Made by a program: the position numbers and the translations under genes
Notes under the pieces: generated by a model
The model's input: the letters and a program-made list of their open reading frames with translations, nothing else
Database searches by the model: none
Told to the model about the DNA's origin: nothing
NCBI RefSeq assembly: GCF_030719295.1
Contig: NZ_CP120997.1
Coordinates: 6,954,001-7,018,000 of the forward strand
Reading direction: 5' to 3'
Origin: Streptomyces sp. Mut1
Lineage (GTDB): Bacteria; Actinomycetota; Actinomycetes; Streptomycetales; Streptomycetaceae
DNA length: 64,000 nucleotides
Shown: piece after piece, positions 37,359 to 45,647 of the stretch
How positions within the stretch are numbered: the stretch's first letter is position 1
Layout of the letters: every line of letters begins with the position of its first letter

Positions 37359-37684
37359 CAGCGTCCCTCTGTCCCCCGCGCCCCTTGCCGCGGCTCCGGT
37401 CCCGCACCGGCCCGGACGGGCCCATCGTCCCACGCACCACCGACACCCGGCGGACCGGCCGGATGGGGCCCCATACCCCGGAGCCGCCGGCCGCCGCTGC
37501 GCTCAATTCAGCCGTTCTCGGCAGGGAGGGGAACGCGGAGCCCCGCCGCTGTACGCCGAGGCCGGCGGCGTATGCCGGTGTCAAGGGCGGGGAGCGGGCC
37601 GGGGACTGTTCCGGCCACCACGGCGTGGCGCCGATTGACGCGGCGTTGATCAGTCGTTTATCGCGGCAGGGCACTGTGGTGCCC
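37359..37684. other. 326-bp gap with the Wbl promoter
   Basis: Between the divergent helicase and Wbl genes I find no gene. The right part holds the Wbl promoter at 37635-37663. The left part is GC-rich with no dyad that I trust. Confidence 0.5.
37635..37663 (+). promoter_or_regulatory. Housekeeping-type promoter of the Wbl gene
   Basis: TTGACG (37635-37640) and TTATCG (37658-37663) are 17 bp apart, giving a start near 37670 and a leader of about 15 bases before the ATG at 37685. The leader has only weak purine content (GGTG). Confidence 0.55.
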
Positions 37685-37939
37685 ATGCCGATCAACACCG
37701 CGACCGACCCCGCCTTCGCCTGGCAGGAGACAGCCCTGTGCGCGCAGGCGGGTCCCGAGTTCTTCTTCCCCGCCCCGGGCAGCTCCACCCGGGAGGCCAA
37801 GCAGCTGTGCAACGCCTGCGAAGGACGGCAGGCCTGCCTGGAGTACGCCCTCGACAACGACGAGCGCTTCGGCGTATGGGGCGGCCTCTCCGAGAAGGAG
37901 CGGGAACGGCTGCGCAGAGTCGGCCGGGAGCAGGCCTGA
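37685..37939 (+). CDS. WhiB-like (Wbl) iron-sulfur protein
   Basis: This 84-residue Wbl protein has the four cysteines of the family: one in ALCAQ, the pair CNAC, and one in QACLEYAL, ligating a [4Fe-4S] cluster. The motif GVWGGLSEKERERLRR follows, for sigma-factor (HrdB region 4) contact and DNA binding. It has no long C-terminal tail. Wbl proteins control development, redox and antibiotic responses in actinobacteria; this paralogue cannot be assigned to a named member with confidence. It is transcribed alone. Confidence 0.92.
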   Translation: MPINTATDPAFAWQETALCAQAGPEFFFPAPGSSTREAKQLCNACEGRQACLEYALDNDERFGVWGGLSEKERERLRRVGREQA

Positions 37940-38070
37940 ACCCGGCCCGCCCGTGGGGGCTTCGGCGTCGCCTTCGTCGGCCGGCGCCGCCCCCGGTCGG
38001 CTGCCCTGATCGATCCTGGCCGCCCCGGCGCCGGGAACGACCCGGGCAGCCGGGCCGGTCAGGCAGGACG

Positions 38071-38096
38071 CCCGCAGGTAGCGCGGGCCCTGCGGG
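38071..38096 (-). terminator. Hairpin just after the chitosanase gene
   Basis: CCCGCAGG (38071-38078) and CCTGCGGG (38089-38096) form an 8-bp stem that begins at the base next to the chitosanase stop (38097). It also faces the convergent Wbl gene. Confidence 0.65.
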
Positions 38097-39020
38097 TCAC
38101 GACGCGATGCGGAACGTCTCGCCGTACATCTTCCAGGTCAGCGGCGGCTCCAGATCCAGGTTCTCGTCCTCCAGGAAGACGCGCTGGGCCGTATCGATGC
38201 GCGAAGTGTCGTGCTGGGTCTTCTTCGACTTCATCACGGCCCGCGCGGTGTCCAGGAAGATGTCCAGATAGGCCGACTCGTCACCGCCCTCGGTGACCGT
38301 GTCCGCCTCGGCCAGCGCCGCCTGCCGGATGCCGTAGAAGGAGTCGGCCTCGTGGCCCGGCCCCTGGAGCACCATGGCGTCGAAGTAGATGAACTGGCCC
38401 AGCGTCCCCAGCCCGTCCAGCTTCGCCAGCCGCACCGCCGGCTCGAAGTACTGCTTGTCGCGGACCTCGTCCTGCGCCTCGCGGAACGCCGCGTCCTCGG
38501 CCGCCTTCTTCCACGCGGCCGTGAAACCCGGGTCCAGGCCCTCGTGCGAACCGGTGCCGTCGACCTTGCGCAGCGCGGGGAGGAACGGCGCCAGCGGGTT
38601 GTCCGGATGGTCCTCGGTGAACGCCTCGACGAACGCCAGCATGTCGTGCGTACCCGAGCAGAACCCCACGATGCCCGCCGCGTAGCCGGTGCCGTCGCCA
38701 CTGTCCTCGATCGTCGCGTACTGGGTGCGCCAGTCCAGCGTGGAGCCCTCCGCGCTGGCCAGCAGCTTCCACGCGATCTCCCGCATCGCCGGGGTGGCGA
38801 GCCCGGCGGGAGCCGCCTCGATCCGCTTGTTCATCTCGCCCCGCTCCTCCTCGTCCGCCGCCGCGAACGGGTCGGGGTTCGCGGGGACGGTGGCCGACGC
38901 CTCGGCGGTGGGGGAGTTCTTCGGCAGGGCGGCGTCTCCGCCGCTGTTGAAGACGATGGAGACGGCTATCGCTATCGGCACACCGATGAGAACAACGCGG
39001 GTCACAGGTTTCACCGGCAC
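38097..39020 (-). CDS. Secreted chitosanase, glycoside hydrolase family 46
   Basis: This 307-residue enzyme hydrolyses beta-1,4 bonds in chitosan. It has a signal/anchor-like hydrophobic N-terminus (VVLIGVPIAIAVSIVF), then a GH46 domain (about 60-300). The family pattern SAEGSTLDWRTQYATIEDSGDGTGY holds the catalytic Glu91 and, 18 residues later, Asp109, the same spacing as E22/D40 of the Streptomyces N174 enzyme. GTG at 39020 has GGGGGA 9 bases upstream; GTG 39014 is an alternative. The poor cleavage site leaves open whether it is released or membrane-held. Divergent from the HEAT-like gene. Confidence 0.87.
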   Translation of the reverse strand: MPVKPVTRVVLIGVPIAIAVSIVFNSGGDAALPKNSPTAEASATVPANPDPFAAADEEERGEMNKRIEAAPAGLATPAMREIAWKLLASAEGSTLDWRTQYATIEDSGDGTGYAAGIVGFCSGTHDMLAFVEAFTEDHPDNPLAPFLPALRKVDGTGSHEGLDPGFTAAWKKAAEDAAFREAQDEVRDKQYFEPAVRLAKLDGLGTLGQFIYFDAMVLQGPGHEADSFYGIRQAALAEADTVTEGGDESAYLDIFLDTARAVMKSKKTQHDTSRIDTAQRVFLEDENLDLEPPLTWKMYGETFRIAS

Positions 39021-39078
39021 AGCGTACGGTCCCCCACGCCCCCGAGGGGGCCCCGCCCCCGCACGGCACAATCGGCCC

Positions 39079-42000
39079 ATGACCGATGCCCTGCTGAAGG
39101 CTCTCGACCCCCTCCCCTACCCGCGGCGCATGCGTGAACTCGCCGCCCGCGCGCGCGTTCTGTCCGCTTCGGGCACCTTGCGTGCCGTGCTGGAAGAGCT
39201 GGACGAGGGCGGGCCCTACGAGCGGGGGACGGCCGTCGTCGCCGCGGCCGTCGGCGCCGACCGGGAGTGGATCGGCGCCCGCGTCGCCGACCCGGACCCC
39301 TTCGTCCAGGGGCACGCCCTGCGGGCCGCGCGCAGCCTCGGCGTACCGGACGAGGCGTACGAACAGGCCCTGGACGACCTCCCCCGCACCGTACGCCGCC
39401 GCCTGCTCCGGGCCGTCGTCACCGACGGGCGCACCGAACTCGCCGCCCGGCTGATCGACCGGATACGCGCCGACTGGGGCGACGCCGAGGCCACCGTGCT
39501 GCTCCCGGGCTGCCCCGCCCCGACCGCGGCCCGGCTGCTGCCCGCTCTCCTGTACGCCGTACGCGGCTGGGGCACCCTGGCCCGCCGGCACCCCGATCCC
39601 CTCCTCGACGCCGTCGAGGGCCAACTCGCCGAACTGGCCGAGCCGCAGCGCGCCGAGTGGTGGCAGCGCCACGCACCCGCCGTCGCGGCCACCGTCGCCT
39701 TCCGGCCCGCCCGCGTCCTCGACCTGCTCGTACGCTTCGGCCCCGCGTCGCTGCCGTCGCCGCTGACCCGCCACATCGGCGCTCTCGCCGCCACCGACCC
39801 CGCCGGGACCGCCCGGCTCCTGCTGCGCCCCGGAACCCGGACGGTGCTGGAGCGGGGCGGGACCACGATCGGGCGCGGAGCCCTGTTCCGCCTGGCCCGT
39901 ACCGCGCCCGAAGGGCTCGTCGTGGAGCTGGGCCGGGCCATGGCGCAGAACTCCCGAGGCCTGGCCCGGCTGCTCGCCGTCCTCCCGCCGGGCCGCCGCA
40001 CCGCCTTCCACACCTCGGTCATGACCGGGCGCGCGCCCGGCCACGCCACCGTGGACGCGGTCCTGCTCGACGCGCTGCCCCGCAGCGGCGTCGCCGGCGA
40101 GGCCCGGCGCGCGGCCGACCGGGCGGCCGAACGCGGCGAGGACGGGAGAACCGTGCTGCTCGCCCGGTCCTACCTCCCGGCCGCCGAGGTGTGGGAGCCG
40201 CTGCTGGAAGCCACCCGCAGGCCGGCGGCCGAGGACCGGGCCTTCGCCTGGCCGCTGCTCGTCCGCAACGCCGCCCGCACCGGCGCCCCAGGACCGCTCG
40301 CCGTCCTCCTGGACGACATGGCCCGGCTGCGCAACGAACAGGACCCCGTCCGCTCGGCCGCCCTGCTCGCCCTGGCGGCCGTGCCCGCGGGCCTGTTCAC
40401 CGAGACCATGGACACCGCCCTCGACCGGATCGCCGCCGACGCCGTCGAGGCCCGGGACTCCTCCCACGCCACCCGGCACGCGCTGAGCACCCTGGCCCTG
40501 CGGCTGCTGCGCGAACACGCCGCCACCGGCCGCCGCGCCCTGGTCAGCTGGTCGCTGCGCACCCTGGTCCGGATCTCCGGCAACACCGGGGGAGCCGACC
40601 TCGGACAGCTCGACCGCACCCTGCGCGGGGGCCAGGAGCACGCGGTGTTCGAGGCCCTGCGGCCCTGGCTGGAGGCGGGGGCCGAGAAGAGCGACTACGG
40701 GCTCGTCTTCGCGCTGACCAGGGCGCTCGGCCGGCGCGCTGCCGGGCTGCCCGATCTCCAGGAACTGCTGTGGCAGGCGGTCCGCTTCGGGAGCACCACC
40801 ACCGCCCGGACCGCCGTCGCGCTGTGGCTGGAGCCGGCCGCGCACCGGGGCGAGCGTGTGGAACGGCTCCTCGCGCTGGACGCCTCCGCCGGAACCCTCC
40901 CCGAGGTGCTGCGCGTCCTGACCCGCGGCCGCACCGACCTGCTCGACCCCTACCTCGCCACCCCGCCGCCCCACGGCCGCTTCCTGACACCCGGAACCCC
41001 GTGGGCGGTCCACCCCGGCCCCGAGATCCGCCGCTGGGTCCCGCGCCAGCACCGCGCCGCCGCGCGGGCCCTGCGGCGCGCGGCCAGGGACGAGAAGCTG
41101 CCGCTCCACGCCCGGGCCGCCGCGATCGCCTCCCTGGCCCGCATCCCCGCGACCGGCGCCGATGCGCTGCGGGAGTGGACCGGTGCGGCCGACGTGGTGC
41201 TCGCGGAGGCCGCCCTCACCGCACTCGGCCACACCGACCGGGCCGGCGACGTGCTGGATGACCTGTTCGCCCGCTCCGGGGACGACCGGGCCCGGGTCGC
41301 CGTCTTCGCCGCCGGCCGGGCCGCCCGGCACGTCCGCCCCTCCGTGCTCGCCCCGGTGCTCCGGGCCCGCCTGGCACCCGGCACCGGCAAGGTGACCAGC
41401 CGCAAGGAGACCGTCCGGCTCGCCGTGTCCCGGCTGCCCCGCCGGACGGCCGCCGCCCTGGTCGCCGAGGCCTACGCGGAGCCCGGCCAGCACCCCGATG
41501 TCCGGGCCGCCTGCGTGGCCGGAGCCGTCGAACTGCTCGGCGACGAGCGGATGTGGCAGCTGCTCGCCGACGCGGCGGCCGGTGCCCCCGTCCTGCGCAC
41601 CGCCGTGCTGCGCGTGCGGCCCATGGACCTGCCCGGCGAGCACCGCACCGGATACGCACGCCTGGTCCGCGAGGCGTGCGCCACCCATGACGAGGAGCAG
41701 GCCGCTTCCGCCCATGCCGTCGTCGCCCGCTGGATACCGTGGGAGCCGGGCATCGGTGCGGTACTGGCCGCCGCCACGACGGATCTGTCCCGCCGCCGCT
41801 CCTGGCGCTCGGCCGCCGACGCGCTGGCCGGGGCCGCGCCCGCGTCCGGGGAGGCCGCGCGGGCGCTGCTGGGAGCGCTGGACACGCTCGCCGACACCGT
41901 CGCCATGGACGACGCGGGCAGCGACCGCGACCGGCCCGCGCGGCAACGCGCCGTCCACCTCGTGAAGCGGATCGCCTCGGCGGCCGGAGCGCGCACCGAC

Positions 42001-42438
42001 GACACCCTGCGGCCCGTCCTCACCGCCGCCGGTGAACTGCTCGCCCGCCACCGCGACCACGTACCGCAGGCCGTCGAACTGCTGGTCAGGGCCGTGGACC
42101 CGGACAGCGGGCCGGACGCCCTGCACGCCGCGCTGGACCGGCTCGCCCGGCTGCACGAGGGCCGCCCCGGCCTCGCCGCCCGTACCGCCTCCGAGTACGG
42201 CAGGCGCCAGGGCGTACCGCAGGACGCGGACGGGGCGGAGCGGCTGCTCGCCGTGGCCGGGCGCCTGGCCGAGGACGGCGGCCTCGCGCACGGTCTGCTC
42301 GCGGTGCGGCTGGTCGCGGTGGGCGGCCGGCACACGGGCTGGACCGGCCCGTGGCGCACCCAGCTCAGGCTGCTGCGGCGGCACGCGTACGCGGAGGTGC
42401 GCGACGCGGCGTACGCGGAGGTCACGGTCCGGGAGTGA
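39079..42438 (+). CDS. Giant HEAT-like repeat protein, 1119 residues
   Basis: This 1119-residue protein is built almost wholly of Arg/Leu/Ala-rich helix pairs such as DPDPFVQGHALRAARSLGVPDEAYEQAL, LHARAAAIASLARI and VAVFAAGRAARHVRP, a HEAT/ARM-like solenoid. I see no catalytic motif, membrane helix or signal peptide. Solenoids are usually scaffolds. The ATG at 39079 follows CACAAT (39067-39072) by 6 bases, a leaderless arrangement, and the adjoining GC-rich gap holds no ribosome site. It is a single-gene unit ended by a perfect hairpin at 42484-42521. Large HEAT proteins of this type are known only as hypotheticals in Streptomyces, as far as I recall. Confidence 0.8.
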   Translation: MTDALLKALDPLPYPRRMRELAARARVLSASGTLRAVLEELDEGGPYERGTAVVAAAVGADREWIGARVADPDPFVQGHALRAARSLGVPDEAYEQALDDLPRTVRRRLLRAVVTDGRTELAARLIDRIRADWGDAEATVLLPGCPAPTAARLLPALLYAVRGWGTLARRHPDPLLDAVEGQLAELAEPQRAEWWQRHAPAVAATVAFRPARVLDLLVRFGPASLPSPLTRHIGALAATDPAGTARLLLRPGTRTVLERGGTTIGRGALFRLARTAPEGLVVELGRAMAQNSRGLARLLAVLPPGRRTAFHTSVMTGRAPGHATVDAVLLDALPRSGVAGEARRAADRAAERGEDGRTVLLARSYLPAAEVWEPLLEATRRPAAEDRAFAWPLLVRNAARTGAPGPLAVLLDDMARLRNEQDPVRSAALLALAAVPAGLFTETMDTALDRIAADAVEARDSSHATRHALSTLALRLLREHAATGRRALVSWSLRTLVRISGNTGGADLGQLDRTLRGGQEHAVFEALRPWLEAGAEKSDYGLVFALTRALGRRAAGLPDLQELLWQAVRFGSTTTARTAVALWLEPAAHRGERVERLLALDASAGTLPEVLRVLTRGRTDLLDPYLATPPPHGRFLTPGTPWAVHPGPEIRRWVPRQHRAAARALRRAARDEKLPLHARAAAIASLARIPATGADALREWTGAADVVLAEAALTALGHTDRAGDVLDDLFARSGDDRARVAVFAAGRAARHVRPSVLAPVLRARLAPGTGKVTSRKETVRLAVSRLPRRTAAALVAEAYAEPGQHPDVRAACVAGAVELLGDERMWQLLADAAAGAPVLRTAVLRVRPMDLPGEHRTGYARLVREACATHDEEQAASAHAVVARWIPWEPGIGAVLAAATTDLSRRRSWRSAADALAGAAPASGEAARALLGALDTLADTVAMDDAGSDRDRPARQRAVHLVKRIASAAGARTDDTLRPVLTAAGELLARHRDHVPQAVELLVRAVDPDSGPDALHAALDRLARLHEGRPGLAARTASEYGRRQGVPQDADGAERLLAVAGRLAEDGGLAHGLLAVRLVAVGGRHTGWTGPWRTQLRLLRRHAYAEVRDAAYAEVTVRE

Positions 42439-42483
42439 GCGGCCGGACGCGCACCCCGGCGGGGGAGGGCTGGGAAAGACCGT

Positions 42484-42521
42484 GAGCCGCCGCCCCCGCC
42501 GGGGACCGGGGGCGGCGGCTC
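42484..42521. terminator. Bidirectional 14-bp hairpin
   Basis: GAGCCGCCGCCCCC (42484-42497) pairs perfectly with GGGGGCGGCGGCTC (42508-42521) across a 10-base loop. It lies between the HEAT-like gene and the convergent desaturase gene and can end both transcripts. Confidence 0.85.
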
Positions 42522-42529
42522 CTGTGCGG

Positions 42530-43504
42530 TCAGCCCCGGGCGCGGGCCGCCATCCGGGCCTTGCGCGCGGCGAGCTTCTCGTCGAACTTCGCGGCCTCAC
42601 CGTCCAGCCCGTTCATGTACAGGCCGAGCTCCTCCTGTGCCTGGAGACCCTCCGGGCCCAGGCCGTCGATGTCGAGGACCTTCAGGTAGCGCAGTACCGG
42701 CTGGATCACGTCGTCGTGGTGGATGCGCATGTTGTAGATCTCGCCGATCGCCATCTGCGCGGCGGCCCGCTCGAAGCCGGGCATGCCGTGGCCGGGCATC
42801 CGGAAGTTGACGACGACGTCGCGCACGGACTGCATCGTCAGGTCCGGGGCCAGCTCGAAGGCGGCGCCCAGGAGGTTGCGGTAGAAGACCATGTGCAGGT
42901 TCTCGTCGGTCGCGATGCGGGCCAGCATGCGGTCGCAGACCGGGTCGCCCGACTGGTGTCCGGTGTTGCGGTGCGAGACCCGGGTCGCCAGCTCCTGGAA
43001 GGCCACGTAGGCCACCGAGTGCAGCATCGAGTGGCGGTTGTCGGACTCGAAGCCCTCCGCCATGTGCGCCATCCGGAACTGCTCCAGCTTGTCCGGGTCG
43101 ACCGCGCGGGAGGTGAGCAGGTAGTCGCGCATCACGATGCCGTGCCGGCCCTCCTCGGCCGTCCAGCGGTGCACCCAGCTGCCCCAGGCTCCGTCACGGC
43201 CGAAGAGGGAGGCGATCTCGTGGTGGTAGCTGGGGAGGTTGTCCTCGGTGAGGAGGTTCACCACCAGGGCGATCTTGCCGATGTCGGTGACCTTGGACTG
43301 GTCGGCCCGCCAGGCCTCGCCGTCCTCGAACACACCGGGGAAGTTCCGGCCGTCGGAGAACGGAACGTACTCGTGGGGCATCCAGTCCTTGGCGACCTTG
43401 AGGTGCCGGTTGAGCTCCTTCTCCACCACCTCTTCGAGGGCGTACAGCAGGTGGGCATCGGTCCACGTCTGTGAACTGCCGAGGTGGGGAGAGGCGATCG
43501 TCAC
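42530..43504 (-). CDS. Acyl-ACP desaturase (soluble di-iron, DesA type)
   Basis: This 324-residue enzyme introduces a double bond into acyl-ACP (or acyl-CoA) using a di-iron centre and O2. The two iron-binding blocks are WTAEEGRHGIVMRDYL and ATDENLHMVFYRN (E-E-x-x-H and D-E-x-x-H). An upstream Glu lies in ALEEVVEKELNRHL. Length fits actinobacterial DesA/DesA2. GTG 43504 has AGGAG 5 bases upstream. The tandem dyads at 43530-43561 cover its expected core promoter, so a lipid-sensing TetR-type repressor probably controls it. It adjusts membrane fluidity or makes unsaturated acyl chains. Confidence 0.92.
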   Translation of the reverse strand: MTIASPHLGSSQTWTDAHLLYALEEVVEKELNRHLKVAKDWMPHEYVPFSDGRNFPGVFEDGEAWRADQSKVTDIGKIALVVNLLTEDNLPSYHHEIASLFGRDGAWGSWVHRWTAEEGRHGIVMRDYLLTSRAVDPDKLEQFRMAHMAEGFESDNRHSMLHSVAYVAFQELATRVSHRNTGHQSGDPVCDRMLARIATDENLHMVFYRNLLGAAFELAPDLTMQSVRDVVVNFRMPGHGMPGFERAAAQMAIGEIYNMRIHHDDVIQPVLRYLKVLDIDGLGPEGLQAQEELGLYMNGLDGEAAKFDEKLAARKARMAARARG

Positions 43505-43529
43505 GGGGGCTCCTGGGGACGGGAGAATT

Positions 43530-43561
43530 ACCTACGGACTCGTAGGTTACGAGACCGTAGG
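43530..43561. promoter_or_regulatory. Tandem operators of the desaturase gene
   Basis: The dyad ACCTACG-N4-CGTAGGT (43530-43547) is perfect with 7-bp arms. A second, TTACG-N4-CGTAG (43547-43560), follows with its centre 15 bp away. The arrangement parallels the tandem dyads at 9995-10024 but the half-site differs (CTACG rather than TTACT), so a different TetR-type regulator is likely. Confidence 0.72.
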
Positions 43562-43603
43562 TTAAAGCGACGTTAAGGTCCCCGCCAAGCCCGGCCCTCC
43601 AGA

Positions 43604-43674
43604 GCCCGCCTCCGCCCGCCGAGCCCGGGTCCTCGGCGCCCGCCTCCGCCCGCCGAGTCCGGGTCCCCTCGGCG
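43604..43674. repeat. Two tandem 34-36-bp repeats, each a hairpin
   Basis: GCCCGCCTCCGCCCGCCGAG starts at 43604 and again at 43638; the copies continue nearly identically through (C/T)CCGGGTCC and TCGGC. Each copy contains an inverted repeat CGCCGAG/CTCGGCG (43617-43638 and 43651-43674). A third, degenerate half-copy follows to about 43706. It lies just downstream of the ABC-F stop (43703, - strand), so it may act as a tandem terminator. Confidence 0.6.
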
Positions 43675-43702
43675 ACCGCCTCCCCTCGCTCGGCGGGCCC
43701 CT

Positions 43703-45334
43703 TCAGAGCCCGGCGCGCACCTCCTCCGCCGTGGTGTCCCGCAGTTCCCCGTCGAGCAGCAGCCAGCGCGTGATTCCCAGTGACTCCAGGAACGGCACGT
43801 CGTGGCTCGCCACGACGAGTGCGCCCTCGTACGCCTCCAGGGCCTCCGTCAGCCGGCGCACGCTCGCCAGGTCCAGGCTGTTCGTCGGCTCGTCCAGCAT
43901 CAGCAGCCGGGGCGCCGGCTCGGCCAGCAGCAGCGCGGCCAGGGCGGCCCGGAACCGCTCCCCGCCCGACAGGGTCCCCGCGGCCCGGTCCGCGCGCGCC
44001 CCCCTGAACAGGAAGTGCGCCAGCCTCGCCCTGATCCGGTTGTTCGTGGCGTCCGGCGCGAACCGCGCCACGTTCTGCACCACGCTCAGCGCGTCGTCCA
44101 GCACATCGAGCCGCTGCGGCAGGAAACGCAGCGGGACATCGACGGCGGCCTCGCCGGAGACGGGCGCCAGCTCACCGGCGAGCGTGCGCAGCAGCGTCGT
44201 CTTGCCCGCTCCGTTGCGCCCCACCAGCGCGACGCGCTCGGGGCCGCGCACCTCGTACTCCCCCCGCACCCGCGCCCCGTGGGCGAGTTCCAGATCGCGC
44301 AGGACCAGCACGCCCCGGCCCGGATGGACCTTGGTCTGCGGCAGTTCGATCCGGATCTCGTCGTCGTCGCGCACCGCGTCCACGGCGTCGTCCAGGCGCT
44401 CCCTCGCGTCGGCCAGCCGGCTCGCGTGCGTCAGACGCTGCTTGCCCGCCGACTCCTGGGCGGAGCGTTTGCGGGCGCTCGCGACGATCTTCGGCACGCT
44501 CCCCTGCTCGAACAGCTTCTGCCCGTACCGCTTGCGCCGGGCCGATTTCACCTGGGATTCGGCCAGTTCACGCTTCTGCCGCTGCACATCGGCCTCCGCG
44601 ACCCGCACCATGCGCTCGGCCGCCTCCTGCTCCACCGCGAGCGCCGCCTCGTACGCCGTGAGGTTGCCGCCGTACCAGGTGACGGCGGAGTCCCGCAGAT
44701 CGGCGATCTGGTCGACACGTTCCAGGAGTTCGCGATCGTGGCTGACCACGACGAGCACCCCGTGCCACCCGTCGACGGCCGCGTAGAGCCGCTGACGGGC
44801 GTACAGATCCAGGTTGTTGGTCGGCTCGTCCAGCAGCAGCACATCGGGCCGGGCCAGCAGCAGCGCGGCCAGCCGCAGCAGCACGCACTCGCCGCCCGAC
44901 ATCTCGCCGATCGTGCGGTCCAGCCCGATGTGTCCGAGGCCCAGCTCATCGAGCATGGCGCGGGCCCGCTCCTCGACGTCCCAGTCGTCGCCGACGGCGG
45001 CGAACCGCTCCTCGCCGACGTCACCGGCCTCGATGGCGTGCAACGCCTCGCGGACCCTGTCGATCCCGAGGGCGGCGTCGACCCGCAGCCCGGTGTCCAG
45101 GACCAGGTTCTGCGGCAGGTAGCCCACCTCGCCGGCCACCTTCACCTGGCCGCCGGTGGGCCGCAGTTCCCCGGCGATCAGCCGGAGCAGGGTCGATTTG
45201 CCGGCCCCGTTGAGACCGATGAGCCCGGTGCGGCCGGGGCGCACGGTGAGGTGGAAGTCGTCCAGGGCCCGGCTGCCGTCGGGCCAGGTGAAGGAGAGCG
45301 ACGAGCAGCTGATGTGAGTGGCGGGGGCAGACAT
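43703..45334 (-). CDS. ABC-F ATPase (ribosome-protection / antibiotic-resistance type)
   Basis: This 543-residue protein has two ABC domains in one chain and no membrane helices, the ABC-F plan. Walker A motifs are GLNGAGKST and GRNGAGKTT, signatures MSGGE and LSGGERFRAAL, and Walker B LLLDEPTNNLD and LMLDEPTNSLD. A basic helical linker (about 215-300: QRQKRELAESQVKSARRKRYGQK...) enters the ribosome. ABC-F proteins displace antibiotics from, or rescue, ribosomes. ATG 45334 has GGGAG 6 bases upstream and is preferred over ATG 45340. The frame stays open to a GTG at 45568 that lies where transcription should begin; see the leader entry. Confidence 0.9.
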   Translation of the reverse strand: MSAPATHISCSSLSFTWPDGSRALDDFHLTVRPGRTGLIGLNGAGKSTLLRLIAGELRPTGGQVKVAGEVGYLPQNLVLDTGLRVDAALGIDRVREALHAIEAGDVGEERFAAVGDDWDVEERARAMLDELGLGHIGLDRTIGEMSGGECVLLRLAALLLARPDVLLLDEPTNNLDLYARQRLYAAVDGWHGVLVVVSHDRELLERVDQIADLRDSAVTWYGGNLTAYEAALAVEQEAAERMVRVAEADVQRQKRELAESQVKSARRKRYGQKLFEQGSVPKIVASARKRSAQESAGKQRLTHASRLADARERLDDAVDAVRDDDEIRIELPQTKVHPGRGVLVLRDLELAHGARVRGEYEVRGPERVALVGRNGAGKTTLLRTLAGELAPVSGEAAVDVPLRFLPQRLDVLDDALSVVQNVARFAPDATNNRIRARLAHFLFRGARADRAAGTLSGGERFRAALAALLLAEPAPRLLMLDEPTNSLDLASVRRLTEALEAYEGALVVASHDVPFLESLGITRWLLLDGELRDTTAEEVRAGL

Positions 45335-45602
45335 GAGCATCTCCCGGTTGCGGGGAACGGACAGGGCAACGGGGCGAGACACCGGCCACGGGCGTTCCAC
45401 GAGAAATTCCGGAAGTACGGAGGGAAGGCCCTGGTCACGGAGGACGGCTCGGAGAGCTGAGGTCACACTCGGGCACGCGGACGGCGAAAACCTGACACGG
45501 CGTGCGGCACGGTGTCTCAAGACCTCAGACGAGCAACGTCCTACTCCGTTCGGCGACAACAAGGACACCGCAGACGGTACGGGGGACCCGGGGAGAGGGC
45601 AA
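45335..45602 (-). promoter_or_regulatory. ABC-F promoter and long leader with possible attenuator
   Basis: On the - strand TTGCCC (45602-45597) and TACCGT (45579-45574), 17 bp apart, put the start at about 45568, where a GTG begins a frame that is open into the ABC-F gene (78 extra codons). A small GTG-started frame of about 15 codons lies between the arms of an 8-bp inverted repeat (GACCTCAG 45521-45528, CTGAGGTC 45457-45464). A long leader with a short frame inside a hairpin suits drug-induced attenuation, as known for resistance ABC-F genes. Which start is used is unknown. Confidence 0.45.
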
Positions 45603-45613
45603 TCGGATTTACC

Positions 45614-45641
45614 GGCCCGCGCGGGCGCGTCCGCGCGGGCC
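45614..45641 (-). terminator. Hairpin after the SsgA-like gene
   Basis: GGCCCGCGCGG (45614-45624) pairs perfectly with CCGCGCGGGCC (45631-45641), with a 6-base loop. It lies 7 bp past the SsgA-like stop (45648) and just before the ABC-F promoter, insulating the two. Confidence 0.75.
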
Positions 45642-45647
45642 GAGGGG

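Noticed and set aside
38281..42600. Very long - strand open frame (over 1400 codons) opposite the HEAT-like gene
   Set aside because: It is an antisense shadow caused by the high third-position GC of the + strand gene. Its composition (Gly/Gln/Arg/Pro-rich, no domain pattern) is not protein-like, and it would cover the end of the chitosanase gene and the promoter of the HEAT-like gene.
45335..45568. Calling the ABC-F protein from the GTG at 45568
   Set aside because: The 78 additional residues are Arg/Pro/Ser-rich without homology to ABC-F N-termini, and ATG 45334 has a good ribosome site. Kept as a leader hypothesis instead.
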